Shown here piece after piece: positions 28,971 to 37,540 of a stretch of 64,000 nt of DNA. Position 1 is the first letter of the stretch; each line of letters begins with the position of its first letter. Location: contig JAFECE010000007.1 in NCBI GenBank assembly GCA_018242295.1, forward strand, positions 1 to 64,000. The letters are read 5' to 3'. Below the pieces are notes generated by a model, which did not search any database, was not told the DNA's origin, and saw only the letters and a program-made list of their open reading frames with translations. The translations under genes were made by a program, and so were the position numbers. The stretch comes from Pseudomonadota bacterium. GTDB lineage: Bacteria > Pseudomonadota > Alphaproteobacteria > Rhizobiales > Hyphomicrobiaceae.

Positions 28971-30287
28971 TCAGCGCTCGTTCGATTCGAGCTGCCTGCT
29001 CATCGCCAGCGCCAGCAGCGTGCAGACGGCGCCCGAGAGCAGATATCCGCCCGCCGCCATCAGACCGAACTGGCTCGACAGATAGAGCGCGACGAGCGGC
29101 GCAAACCCGGCGCCGACGAGCCACGCGAGGTCGGTGGTCAGCGCCGATCCCGTGTAACGGTAGGCCTTCGCGAAGTTGGACGCGACCGCACCGGAAGACT
29201 GTCCGAATGACAGTCCGAGCAGAATGAAGCCCGACACCATGAAGATCACTTCTCCGACGTCGCCGCCATTGAGAAGCTGAGGTGCGAAGCCGCTGAACGC
29301 TGCGATGGCTGCCGCGGTCGCGGAGAGCAGGTTTCTGCGACCAACCCGGTCGGCCACATATCCCGAGAGGACAATCGTCACGAGACCGACCATCGCACCG
29401 ATGAGCTCGATAACGAGAAAGCGCGTCGGGCTCTGGTCCGTGTAGAGGAACACCCAGGAGAGCGGGAACACCGTGACCATGTGAAAAAGCGCGAAGCTCG
29501 CGAGCGGCGCGAACGCACCGATGACGATATGCGCGCCCTCAGCTCGGATCGTCTCGCCGATGGGCTTCGGCTCGAGTTCCTTCTTCTCGAAGTGTTCGGT
29601 GAATTCCGGCGTCACGACCATACGCAGACGTGCGAAGAGCGCAACGACGTTGATCGCGAAGGCCACGAAGAACGGAAAGCGCCAGCCCCAATCGAGGAAA
29701 TCTTCGCTTGAAAGGTTAGACGCGAAATAAGCAAAAAGAGCGGCCGCAACCATCAACCCGAGCGGCGCACCAAGCTGCGGGATCATGGCGTACCAGCCAC
29801 GCCGGTTTTCAGGCGCATTCATCGCGAGCAGCGCAGGCAGGCCGTCCCACTCGCCGCCGAGCGCCAGACCCTGGCCGATCCGGAACGCCGCGAGAAGCAG
29901 AGCCGAGACCCAGCCCAACTGCTCGTAACCCGGAAGAAAGGCGATCGCGACTGTCGAACTGCCGAGCAGGAAAAGGGTGATCGTCAGCTTCACGCCTTTG
30001 CCGTAGGCGCGATCGATGGCCATGAATATGACGGTGCCGATGGGCCGGGCGACGAAAGCGAGCGCGAAGATCGCAAACGAATAGAGCGTGCCGGTCAGCG
30101 CATCGAGATGCGGAAAGACGAGCTTCGGAAACACGATGACCGAGGCGATGGCGTAAACGAAGAAATCGAAAAATTCCGAAGTCCGTCCGATGATGACCCC
30201 GATGGCGATCTCGCCGGGATCAACGTGGCCGTGCCGGGCATTTACGATTCGCGCGTCGCGTTCGAACGTGGCTGAAGCTCCACTCAT
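28971..30287 (-). CDS. MHS-family MFS transporter (metabolite:proton symporter)
   Basis: This 438-residue polytopic membrane protein has the layout and motifs of the MHS branch. They are GRTSEFFDFFVYAIASVIVF in the first segment, FVARPIGTVIFMAIDRAYGK in loop 2-3 and LAAFRIGQGLALGGEWDGLP in segment 4-5. Members transport organic acids such as citrate, ketoglutarate or shikimate with protons. The substrate is not evident; closeness to the oxalate genes makes a small carboxylate likely but it is transcribed separately. A 66-bp element shared with the cydA upstream region lies 66-131 nt before its start. Confidence 0.85.
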   Translation of the reverse strand: MSGASATFERDARIVNARHGHVDPGEIAIGVIIGRTSEFFDFFVYAIASVIVFPKLVFPHLDALTGTLYSFAIFALAFVARPIGTVIFMAIDRAYGKGVKLTITLFLLGSSTVAIAFLPGYEQLGWVSALLLAAFRIGQGLALGGEWDGLPALLAMNAPENRRGWYAMIPQLGAPLGLMVAAALFAYFASNLSSEDFLDWGWRFPFFVAFAINVVALFARLRMVVTPEFTEHFEKKELEPKPIGETIRAEGAHIVIGAFAPLASFALFHMVTVFPLSWVFLYTDQSPTRFLVIELIGAMVGLVTIVLSGYVADRVGRRNLLSATAAAIAAFSGFAPQLLNGGDVGEVIFMVSGFILLGLSFGQSSGAVASNFAKAYRYTGSALTTDLAWLVGAGFAPLVALYLSSQFGLMAAGGYLLSGAVCTLLALAMSRQLESNER

Positions 30288-30352
30288 CGGCCGTTATTGC
30301 TCCTTGAACGATGCCCGGCTCTGCGCGCAATGCGTCCGCGAGCCCCTAAGCT

Positions 30353-30418
30353 AGCTTCTTGTCCCGGTCCCAACGGCGAGGGCATTGGGCAAATTGTCCA
30401 ATGTGCCGGATGCCGCAG
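30353..30418 (-). repeat. 66-bp upstream element, copy A (before the MHS transporter)
   Basis: Read on the minus strand toward the transporter, this 66-bp segment matches 31985-32050 at 60 of 66 positions. It contains ATTGGACAATTTGCCCAAT, in which ATTGG and CCAAT form an inverted repeat with a 9-bp centre, and GTTGGGACCGGGACAAGAAG. The rest of the 335-bp spacer (30288-30622) shows no gene. Confidence 0.75.
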
Positions 30419-30622
30419 CATCGACGCGCGATCATCTTTCGCACCCTTAGTTGCCGGGCAAAGACCAATTCGAGAAAGGCGTTATAGAGGTCTTTAGCGG
30501 GATACGCACGAGCGCATGCGGCGAACCGATTCACGTTGCAATTCGGAGCTGCGGCGGGAAGACCTTTGCGAGGGAACTCGCCGGCTTGCAGAGCCACTCT
30601 CCGGCATTCGGCCGTCACGCCG

Positions 30623-30907
30623 TCAGCGATCGGAAGCACGCTTGCCCGCTCCGGGAAGTATCGGTCCGGGAACAGGCGAAGGACCAAGCTGGTTGCCGGC
30701 CGGTCCGTCTTTCAAATAGTCGCGGCGATGAGAATTCGGTCGATCGATCGGAACGACCGGCGCCGTCCGGTAGGACTTTTCGGCTTCTTTCTGAATTCGG
30801 ATACTTTCGGGCTCCCAATCGGCGAAGGCTGAGATGCCGAATGGGGCGATTCCGAGAACCGCGATCAAGACCGCAATCCCGCCCCGCTTTCGCTTTAGCA
30901 ATCGCAT
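30623..30907 (-). CDS. Small predicted exported protein
   Basis: This is a possible 94-residue protein with a basic start (MRLLKRKRGG), a hydrophobic stretch (IAVLIAVLGIAPFGISAFA) ending in a signal-peptidase-like ALA/AFA site, and a polar Pro-rich mature part (WEPESIRIQKEAEKSYRT). AGGAG and CAGG lie just before ATG 30907. No family is recognised. The signal peptide and ribosome binding site argue for a real gene, but the overlapping plus-strand ORF means certainty is limited. Bases 30908-31180 beyond it hold nothing I can identify. Confidence 0.45.
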   Translation of the reverse strand: MRLLKRKRGGIAVLIAVLGIAPFGISAFADWEPESIRIQKEAEKSYRTAPVVPIDRPNSHRRDYLKDGPAGNQLGPSPVPGPILPGAGKRASDR

Positions 30908-31180
30908 CCTGAGGCTCCTCAACTCAAGCTCTCGGAAGCGCCTCCCATCGCGGAAAATATTTTAAACGCCGTCCAATTCAAAAACGTTCGGCGATGACGA
31001 GATGCGCATACTCAATTTTGATGAAAGCCATCGTAGAACGCGCGAATAGGGGCGTGACCTAAAGTTCAAAAATCCATTCACGAATGGTCAACTAGTTTTT
31101 GACACTTTACTCTCAAAACACTGAAAAATCATACAAAGTTTCCGTCATACTCAATTCAAGCAATTTCTAATTCTGGGCTC

Positions 31181-31306
31181 ATGGAAAAATTCTCCGATCC
31201 TCCCGACGACCGCGACAAGCCTCCAGTAAACAATCCACTCATGTTGGCGCTGTTGTGCGCTGTTCTCGTTGGCCTTGCCACGTGGACCATTTTTCTCGTT
31301 CGCTGA
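31181..31306 (+). CDS. Putative 41-residue single-pass membrane protein
   Basis: A short frame encodes MEKFSDPPDDRDKPPVNNPL followed by one hydrophobic segment (MLALLCAVLVGLATWTIFLV) and Arg-stop. The charged, Pro-rich cytoplasmic start and clean membrane helix look like a real small membrane protein. No strong ribosome binding site is visible, so it may be fortuitous. Confidence 0.35.
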   Translation: MEKFSDPPDDRDKPPVNNPLMLALLCAVLVGLATWTIFLVR

Positions 31307-31475
31307 CACTTCTCCTGCAAAACGATCACGATCGGCGATGGGGTAGATAATCCGGCCCGGAACCTGCGAGCCTTGGCGCGCGTCTGCCATGCTCCGCTTG
31401 CGCCATCCTATGGTTTCCCCATGTAAATGAAATGGGTAGAAGCCGCTGCGCCGCCCGCGAAGAGGAGTTCGAGCA

Positions 31476-31745
31476 ATGAAAAACGTCATTATCCTTGCGG
31501 CTGCTGCCACACTGGTCCTGGCGGCGCCCGTGCTGGCCCAGTCGACGAGCGGTTCACAATCTTCGGGCAGGTCGGACACAATCATCCGCACGCCACCGAG
31601 CACTTCGAACGGCACCGGATCGGGGACATCGGGTAGCGTCGGATCGCCGACGCCGAATTATCCAGGCCGCGTGCGCGACTTCAACAACCCGTCAACGACC
31701 GACTTTAATATCCGGAATAGAGCCATCGGCGTACCCCGGCGATAG
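31476..31745 (+). CDS. Small exported Ser/Thr/Gly-rich protein
   Basis: This 89-residue protein has a textbook signal peptide (MKNVIILAAAATLVLAAPVLA-Q). The mature part is short, disordered and rich in Ser, Thr, Gly and Pro (SGSQSSGRSDTIIRTPPSTS, then PNYPGRVRDFNNPSTTDF). AGAGGAG precedes the start at 9 nt. No family or function is recognised. It lies between two copies of the 66-bp element. Confidence 0.6.
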   Translation: MKNVIILAAAATLVLAAPVLAQSTSGSQSSGRSDTIIRTPPSTSNGTGSGTSGSVGSPTPNYPGRVRDFNNPSTTDFNIRNRAIGVPRR

Positions 31746-31928
31746 TCGCATTGTCACAATTACCCTCGTTTGAATTTTTATTTGTCCATTCGCTCGTCTT
31801 GAGCGAATAAATCGATGCTCGGCTGTTGATTCCCGAAAACATGTTCTCTATTTAGCCGTTCATTAAGTCCGAGCAGATGACGCTCTTTCGTAGCGGCTGC
31901 GATAGGTTCACGGTGTCCGACACTATTT

Positions 31929-32113
31929 CGAGTTGAAGGCAACGGACGTGCGGATGTTGTTCCGGTACCAAGGCGGAAGCAAAACTGCGGCATCCGCCAG
32001 ATTGGACAATTTACCCAATGTCCTAGCGGTTGGGACCGGGACAAGAAGCTCGCGAACGAGTTGAAGGCAAAGGACGTGCGAACGTTGCGCGTTCGGATAC
32101 CGAGGCGGAAACA
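31929..32113. repeat. Pair of diverged direct repeats before cydA
   Basis: The segments 31929-31978 and 32057-32110 both read CGAGTTGAAGGCAA[C/A]GGACGTGCG... and end TACC[A/G]AGGCGGAA; the second has four extra bases. The 66-bp element (31985-32050) lies between them. The second copy reaches the cydA start codon and supplies its GAGGCGG ribosome binding site. The rest of 31746-32112 shows nothing else recognisable. Confidence 0.65.
31985..32050 (+). repeat. 66-bp upstream element, copy B (before cydA)
   Basis: This is the second copy of the element at 30353-30418, in inverted orientation in the window but pointing toward its downstream gene in the same way. It starts 128 bp and ends 63 bp before the cydA ATG. 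It includes ATTGGACAATTTACCCAAT with the ATTGG/CCAAT arms and GTTGGGACCGGGACAAGAAG. Confidence 0.75.
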
Positions 32114-33546
32114 TGGACACTGGCGCGGCATCGACGACCGCTCTCGAGCTAGCGCGCTTGCAGTTCGCCTTTACGGTTTCTTTTCACATCCTCTTTCCAG
32201 CGCTCACGATCGGGCTAGCGAGCTATCTGGTCACGCTTGAAGGTCTATGGCTATGGACGCAGCAACCTAGATTTCGCGAGCTTTATTATTTCTGGGCAAA
32301 GGTATTCGCGATCAATTTCGCCATGGGCGTCGTCTCTGGGATCGTCATGGCGTACCAGTTCGGCACCAACTGGAGCTTCTTCTCGACGTTCGCCGGTGGC
32401 GTCACTGGACCCCTGCTCGCCTATGAAGTCCTGACCGCCTTTTTTCTGGAAGCGGGATTTCTCGGCGTGATGCTGTTCGGCTGGCAAAGAGTCGGCCCCG
32501 GCCTCCATTTTTTCTCGACGATAATGGTCGCCACCGGAACGCTGATTTCGACGGTCTGGATTCTCGCGTCCAACAGCTGGATGCAAACGCCCGCGGGCTT
32601 CGCCGTGATGGACGGCCGCGTCGTCCCCACCGACTGGCTCAAGGTCATCTTCAACCCGTCCTTCCCTTATAGGCTCCTGCACATGACCGCGGCCGCCTAC
32701 CTGGCGACAGGACTTTTCGTCGGCGCCGCTGCCGCTTGGCACATGCTCAAGGGCCGCTCAACGCCCGCAATTCGCACGATGTTCTCGATGGCGATGTGGC
32801 TGATCTTGGTGCTGACGCCGATCCAGATTTTCATCGGCGATCAGCACGGATTGAACACGCTCGAATATCAACCGGCCAAGATCGCGGCTATCGAAGGGCA
32901 TTGGGAAAACGTACCCGGGGAAAGCGTCCCGCTGATACTTTTCGGCTGGCCTGACATGTCGGCTGAGAAGACGCATTACGCCGTCGAAGTCCCATTTCTC
33001 GGAAGCCTCATCCTGACGCACCGGCTCTACGGCGAGATTCCGGGCCTGAAGCAATTTCCGCCGAACGACCGTCCGAACTCGGCGATTGTCTTCTGGACGT
33101 TCCGCGTCATGGTGGGCCTCGGCGTCCTCATGCTCGCTCTCGGCCTCTGGGGTCTATGGCAGCGGTGGAAAGCTGATCTCTATGGCTCGAAGCCCTTCCT
33201 TCGCTTTGCCATGTGGATGGGACCAGCAGGCCTGCTCGCACTTTTGGCCGGCTGGATAACCACCGAAGTCGGACGTCAGCCGTGGGTCGTCTACAATGTG
33301 ATGCGCACCGCGGAAGGTGTCTCGAACCACTCCGTTCTCGCGCTCTCGATCTCGCTGATCCTGTTTGTCGTCGTCTATTGCGTCGTCTTCGGCGTCGGCC
33401 TCGGCTACATGCTCAAGGTCGTCGCGAAAGGCCCCGACGAAGGTGGCGGCCCACCGATGGATGAAGACAATCTCTTCCACCGTCCCGCCCGTCCGATGTC
33501 GGCCGCGAGCGGCAACATCGACGTTCCGACTGCGACAGGGAATTGA
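32113..33546 (+). CDS. cydA: Cytochrome bd-type ubiquinol oxidase subunit I (CIO type)
   Basis: This 477-residue integral membrane subunit binds the three haems and oxidises ubiquinol. It shows RLQFAFTVSFHILFPALTIG (His of haem b595) and RLLHMTAAAYLATG (His of haem b558). GDQHGLNTLEYQPAKIAAIEG marks the start of the quinol loop, and GWITTEVGRQPWVVY follows later. The quinol loop is short, as in CioA cyanide-insensitive oxidases rather than E. coli bd-I. It overlaps cydB by 4 nt. High oxygen affinity and resistance to cyanide or sulfide are family properties. Confidence 0.95.
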   Translation: MDTGAASTTALELARLQFAFTVSFHILFPALTIGLASYLVTLEGLWLWTQQPRFRELYYFWAKVFAINFAMGVVSGIVMAYQFGTNWSFFSTFAGGVTGPLLAYEVLTAFFLEAGFLGVMLFGWQRVGPGLHFFSTIMVATGTLISTVWILASNSWMQTPAGFAVMDGRVVPTDWLKVIFNPSFPYRLLHMTAAAYLATGLFVGAAAAWHMLKGRSTPAIRTMFSMAMWLILVLTPIQIFIGDQHGLNTLEYQPAKIAAIEGHWENVPGESVPLILFGWPDMSAEKTHYAVEVPFLGSLILTHRLYGEIPGLKQFPPNDRPNSAIVFWTFRVMVGLGVLMLALGLWGLWQRWKADLYGSKPFLRFAMWMGPAGLLALLAGWITTEVGRQPWVVYNVMRTAEGVSNHSVLALSISLILFVVVYCVVFGVGLGYMLKVVAKGPDEGGGPPMDEDNLFHRPARPMSAASGNIDVPTATGN

Positions 33547-34559
33547 CCGCCATGGGTATCGATCTCCCGCTTATCTGGGCTCTCATCATCGGCTTCGGCC
33601 TCATGATGTACGTCATCATGGATGGCTTCGACCTCGGAGTGGGAATCCTGTTCCCGTTCATTCCCGCCCGCGACGAACGCGACTTGATGGTGAATACCGT
33701 CGCTCCCGTCTGGGACGGCAACGAGACTTGGCTGGTCCTCGGCGGCGCAGCCCTGCTTGCGGCCTTCCCGCTCGCCTATTCGGTCGTTCTGAGCGCCCTC
33801 TATTTGCCGATCGTCGTGATGCTCCTCGGATTGATCCTGCGCGGCGTCGCCTTCGAATTCCGCATGAACGCCGACCGGGGTCCAAGGCACACGTGGGACA
33901 CGGTGTTTGCTTGCGGCTCCTACATCGCGACGTTCTGCCAGGGCCTCATTCTCGGGGCCTTCATCCAGGGTTTCGTGGTCTCCAAAAATGCCTTCGCCGG
34001 CGGCGCGCTCGATTGGCTGACCCCCTTCAGCATCTTCACGGGATTTGCATTGCTCTTCGCTTACGCGCTCCTCGGCGCGACATGGCTCATCATCAAAACC
34101 GACGGAGATCTGCAGGAACGCATGCGCGCTCTTGCGCAACCGATCGCCATCACCCTGTTTGTTGCGATCGTGATCGTCAGCATCTGGACGCCGCTTGCAC
34201 ATCCGGAGATAGCGGCGCGCTGGTTTTCCTTCCCCAACATCATCCTTTTTTCGCCGGTTCCGGTACTCGTGGTCCTGGCGACGCTCGCGCTGCTTTGGGC
34301 AGTCAACCGCGATTCCCACGCGTTGCCGTTTATCTTGGCGCTGGCGCTCGTTTTCCTGGGCTATAGCGGTCTGGTCATCAGCCTGTGGCCGAACATCATT
34401 CCGCCGTCCATTTCCATCTGGGACGCGGCCGGACCACCGCAGAGTATGGGATTCGCGCTTGTCGGAGCGCTTTTCATCATCCCCTTCATCCTCGTCTACA
34501 CGGCATGGGCGTACAGCGTGTTCCGCGGCAAAGTGAGAGCCGGGGAAGGCTATCATTGA
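33543..34559 (+). CDS. cydB: Cytochrome bd-type ubiquinol oxidase subunit II
   Basis: This 338-residue membrane subunit structurally supports CydA. It starts MTAMGIDLPLIWALIIGFGL and contains YVIMDGFDLGVGILFPF, WDGNETWLVLGGAALLAAFP and FEFRMNADRG, all CydB/CioB hallmarks. The ATG overlaps the cydA stop, and its stop overlaps the TTG of the DUF2474 gene, so the three are translationally coupled. cydDC assembly genes are not in this window. Confidence 0.95.
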   Translation: MTAMGIDLPLIWALIIGFGLMMYVIMDGFDLGVGILFPFIPARDERDLMVNTVAPVWDGNETWLVLGGAALLAAFPLAYSVVLSALYLPIVVMLLGLILRGVAFEFRMNADRGPRHTWDTVFACGSYIATFCQGLILGAFIQGFVVSKNAFAGGALDWLTPFSIFTGFALLFAYALLGATWLIIKTDGDLQERMRALAQPIAITLFVAIVIVSIWTPLAHPEIAARWFSFPNIILFSPVPVLVVLATLALLWAVNRDSHALPFILALALVFLGYSGLVISLWPNIIPPSISIWDAAGPPQSMGFALVGALFIIPFILVYTAWAYSVFRGKVRAGEGYH

Positions 34560-34705
34560 GGCCGGACGGCACAGGGATTGAGAAACCTTCTTGGCTTCGC
34601 CGTATCGGCTGGCTCCTGTTGCTGTGGGTCGCCGGTGTGGCGACGGTCGGCATCGTCGCCATCGTGATCCGGGTCTTCATGACCGCTGCCGGCCTGAAGA
34701 CCTGA
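34556..34705 (+). CDS. DUF2474 small membrane subunit of the bd oxidase operon
   Basis: This 49-residue protein has one membrane helix: WLRRIGWLLLLWVAGVATVG, then IVAIVIRVFM. It matches the DUF2474 family, which is found after cioAB genes and is thought to be a CydX-like small subunit. The start is a TTG whose last two bases lie in the cydB stop (TTGA overlap), with GGGGAAGG six bases upstream. No ATG or GTG fits as well. Confidence 0.75.
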   Translation: MRPDGTGIEKPSWLRRIGWLLLLWVAGVATVGIVAIVIRVFMTAAGLKT

Positions 34706-34787
34706 TATCCGCGCGTGTCTCGAATTTGCGCATTTGAGAGAACTGCTGACCAGGGAACCAGCTAACGAGACCTGGCTAAACCCGGCG

Positions 34788-35318
34788 CTACGCCAGCGGC
34801 ATCGCGAGGTGCGAGAAATCGCCCGTGACGCGCTCATAGATCTCGCGTTTGAACGGCACGATCAGTTCCGGCACGGTCTCGATCGGCGCCCACTTCCAAG
34901 TGTCGAACTCGGCTTTCGTGCCTTCCTTCGGGGCGATGTCGATTTCGCTGTCCTCCCCGAGGAAGCGCATCGCGAACCATTTCTGCCGCTGGCCGCGATA
35001 CCGGCCTTTCAGTGCGATCCCGAGCAAACCGTCAGGAAGCTGATAGCTCAGCCACTCCGGATGCTCGCCGATGACCTGAACGTTCGTCACCCCGGTCTCT
35101 TCGCGAAGCTCGCGAAGAGCCGCGATCCGCGGCGCTTCGAACTTCTCGATACCGCCCTGAGGCATCTGCCAGATATACGCCTGCTCTTCGCCGGCCCACT
35201 TCGGACGGCGCCGCCCGACCCACACCAACCCATCACGGTTGATCAGCATGATGCCGACGCAAATCCGCAACGGCAGCGCGCCGTGGCTAAGCTGGGAAAG
35301 ATCTGGCAACGTCGACAT
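34788..35318 (-). CDS. rppH: RNA pyrophosphohydrolase (Nudix), copy 1
   Basis: This 176-residue Nudix hydrolase probably removes pyrophosphate from mRNA 5' ends, triggering decay, or hydrolyses dinucleoside polyphosphates. RppH features are [27 protein letters not shown], the Nudix box with RELREETGV, and RGQRQKWFAMRFLGEDSEID. The C-terminal VPFKREIYERV is also typical. It is about half identical by eye to copy 2 at 35478-36005, 159 bp upstream on the same strand. Confidence 0.9.
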   Translation of the reverse strand: MSTLPDLSQLSHGALPLRICVGIMLINRDGLVWVGRRRPKWAGEEQAYIWQMPQGGIEKFEAPRIAALRELREETGVTNVQVIGEHPEWLSYQLPDGLLGIALKGRYRGQRQKWFAMRFLGEDSEIDIAPKEGTKAEFDTWKWAPIETVPELIVPFKREIYERVTGDFSHLAMPLA

Positions 35319-35477
35319 ACAGCCGGACCTATTGAAAACTCTTGCGCTCAGACTGCGCCTTGATTCGCCTATCGTACAGAAATTCGTAGCAGTCTTATGA
35401 CATTAGACTGTCATATTGAGGACCAAACGCCACAAACCCGGCTTTTTGTCCAGTATTTGCAGAAGATTCGCCGAGCG

Positions 35478-36005
35478 CTACGGGCGGCTGGCCTGCGCTA
35501 GAGGAGCGAATTCGAGAAGAACATCCCGGTAAACTTCACGCTTGAACGGCACGATGAGATCGAGAAGATCGCCAGCCCGCGCCCAGCGCCATTCCGCAAA
35601 CTCAGGCTCCCCCTTGGCAGGCAAGATGTTGATTTCGCTATCGTCTCCAGTGAATCGAAAGGCGAACCATTTTTGTTTCTGGCCGCGATACTTGCCGCCC
35701 CAGGCGTGCCCGATGAGATTGTCGGGAAGGTCGTAGGTTAGCCATTTCGACAGTTCGCCGATCTGATCGGCCGAGACGATCGCCGTCTCTTCGAAGAGTT
35801 CGCGCCGCGCCGCAGCCGCCGGGTCCTCGCCCGCATCGATGCCGCCCTGCGGCATCTGCCACCACATCCCCCGGCCTTCCGCGTCGCCAGGAATGTCGGC
35901 GCGTCGGCCGACCCAGACGAGACCTTCGCGATTGATGACCATCAGACCTACGCACGGACGATACGGCAGCTTCTCCGCGAGGGCCTTCTTTGATTGATCC
36001 GGCAT
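35478..36005 (-). CDS. rppH: RNA pyrophosphohydrolase (Nudix), copy 2
   Basis: This 175-residue paralogue of the neighbouring gene has the same layout: [50 protein letters not shown] and [11 protein letters not shown]. Its Nudix box is [10 protein letters not shown], so the last Gly of the consensus is Ala. The catalytic Glu residues are intact. GGGATGAG precedes the ATG. One copy next to ctpA is usual in Rhizobiales; the second copy is the unusual feature. Confidence 0.9.
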   Translation of the reverse strand: MPDQSKKALAEKLPYRPCVGLMVINREGLVWVGRRADIPGDAEGRGMWWQMPQGGIDAGEDPAAAARRELFEETAIVSADQIGELSKWLTYDLPDNLIGHAWGGKYRGQKQKWFAFRFTGDDSEINILPAKGEPEFAEWRWARAGDLLDLIVPFKREVYRDVLLEFAPLAQASRP

Positions 36006-36052
36006 AGCTCATCCCACATTGAACGAAGCCCAATTGAACGGGCCCAATAGCA

Positions 36053-36079
36053 TGAAGGGCGCCGCATGGGCGCCCTTCA
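36053..36079 (-). terminator. Hairpin after ctpA, possible terminator
   Basis: A perfect 11-bp inverted repeat (TGAAGGGCGCC / GGCGCCCTTCA) with a 5-nt loop lies 25 bp after the ctpA stop and before the Nudix gene. There is no long T-tract on the minus strand, so termination may be partial. Confidence 0.5.
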
Positions 36080-36103
36080 AAACCTCGGCTCGGAAAGCCG
36101 CTT

Positions 36104-37540
36104 TTAGTTCGGCGTGACCTTCTTGTCGTCATCGGACGGAACCGGCGCCTTGTTGTCCGAACCGGACTTCGGCGCAGGGGTCGCCGCAGGCGTCGAAGGC
36201 GCCGCGCTCGACGTCTCCGGACCCTTCGCGGTGCCGTGCAGGAAGTTGATAGCGTACTGGAGCTGCGTGTCCTTTTCCGCTTCCTTGGCGACGTAGGACG
36301 ATGAGCCCGAAGGTTCGGCCAGATCGTCATCCTTCGTCTGGTCGGTGCCGTCGGGATTTTTCAGATGGCCCCGAAGGCTCGCTTCGCCGCGCGGCTTCTC
36401 GGCTGCGATCTTGTCCTTCATGTCATCCGGCACTGCTTCTTCGACGTTGATATCCGGCTCGATGCCCTTGGCCTGGATCGACCGGTTCGACGGCGTGTAG
36501 TAGCGGGCCGTCGTCAAGCGGATGGCGCCGTTCGCTCCGAGCGGAATGATCGTCTGCACGGAACCCTTGCCGAACGAACGCGTGCCGATGATCGTCGCGC
36601 GCTTATGATCCTGCAGGGCACCCGCAACGATTTCCGAAGCCGAAGCCGAACCGCCATTGATCAGAACGACGATTTTCTTGCCATCCGAGATGTCGCCCGG
36701 ACGTGCGTTCGCGCGCTGCGTTTCCTCGTTGTTGCGGCCCTTCGTAAGCACGATCGCGCCCTGCTCGAGGAAGTCATCCGATACCGCGATCGCCTGATCG
36801 AGGAGACCGCCCGGATTGTTGCGCAGGTCGATGATGTAACCCTTGATGTTGGGTCCGATCTGCTTGTCGAGCGTCTCGACGGCCTTCACCAGGTTGGCGT
36901 GCGTCTGCTCGTTGAACGTCGTGACCTTGACGTAGCCGATATCGCCTTCCGCGTGCGACTTGACGGCGTTGATGCGGATCACGTCGCGCACGACCTTGAC
37001 GTCGAACGGCTCATCCTTGCCCTTGCGCACGACCGTCAGCATGATCGGCGTATTGACCGGACCGCGCATCTTTTCGACCGCCTGCTCGAGCGTCAGGCCG
37101 GAGATCGCTTCGTTGTCGAGATGGGTGATGAGGTCGTTTGCCATCAGGCCAGCCTTGGCGGCGGGCGTGTCGTCGATGGGCGAGACGACCTTGATGACAC
37201 CATTCTCCATGGTGACCTCGATGCCGAGGCCCCCGAATTCGCCGCGCGTCTGAACCTGCATGTCCCGGAAATTCTTCGGGCTCATATAGGACGAATGCGG
37301 ATCGAGCGACGCCAGCATGCCGTTGATCGCAGCTTCGATGAGCGCAGTATCATCGGGCTTTTCGACATAATCGGAACGAACGCGTTCGAGCACGTCGCCG
37401 AAGAGATCGAGCTGCTTGTAAAGCTCGGAGTTCTGCGACGACGTTGCCGAGTACGTCTGCGTGACGTTCAGCAGCGTGGTCGCGCCGGCCAAACCTGCCA
37501 TCAGCAGGAATGTCCAGAATGCATAGTCTGTCTTGCGCAT
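36104..37540 (-). CDS. ctpA: Carboxy-terminal processing protease (S41)
   Basis: This 478-residue serine protease is anchored by an N-terminal membrane segment (YAFWTFLLMAGLAG). A PDZ domain covers about 80-165 (GGLGIEVTMENGVIKVVSPI). The S41 catalytic domain has the nucleophile in NGGSASASEIVAGAL and the Lys in TRSFGKGSVQT. A Pro/Ser/Asp-rich tail ends the protein. It trims periplasmic proteins and, in related bacteria, cell-wall hydrolases. Its ATG overlaps the envC stop (TAATG). Confidence 0.95.
   Translation of the reverse strand: MRKTDYAFWTFLLMAGLAGATTLLNVTQTYSATSSQNSELYKQLDLFGDVLERVRSDYVEKPDDTALIEAAINGMLASLDPHSSYMSPKNFRDMQVQTRGEFGGLGIEVTMENGVIKVVSPIDDTPAAKAGLMANDLITHLDNEAISGLTLEQAVEKMRGPVNTPIMLTVVRKGKDEPFDVKVVRDVIRINAVKSHAEGDIGYVKVTTFNEQTHANLVKAVETLDKQIGPNIKGYIIDLRNNPGGLLDQAIAVSDDFLEQGAIVLTKGRNNEETQRANARPGDISDGKKIVVLINGGSASASEIVAGALQDHKRATIIGTRSFGKGSVQTIIPLGANGAIRLTTARYYTPSNRSIQAKGIEPDINVEEAVPDDMKDKIAAEKPRGEASLRGHLKNPDGTDQTKDDDLAEPSGSSSYVAKEAEKDTQLQYAINFLHGTAKGPETSSAAPSTPAATPAPKSGSDNKAPVPSDDDKKVTPN

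Noticed and set aside
33405-34556. Minus-strand ORF of 383 codons opposite cydB
   Set aside because: Antisense shadow; made of Arg/Glu/Asp/Gln runs, while cydB has all hallmark motifs.
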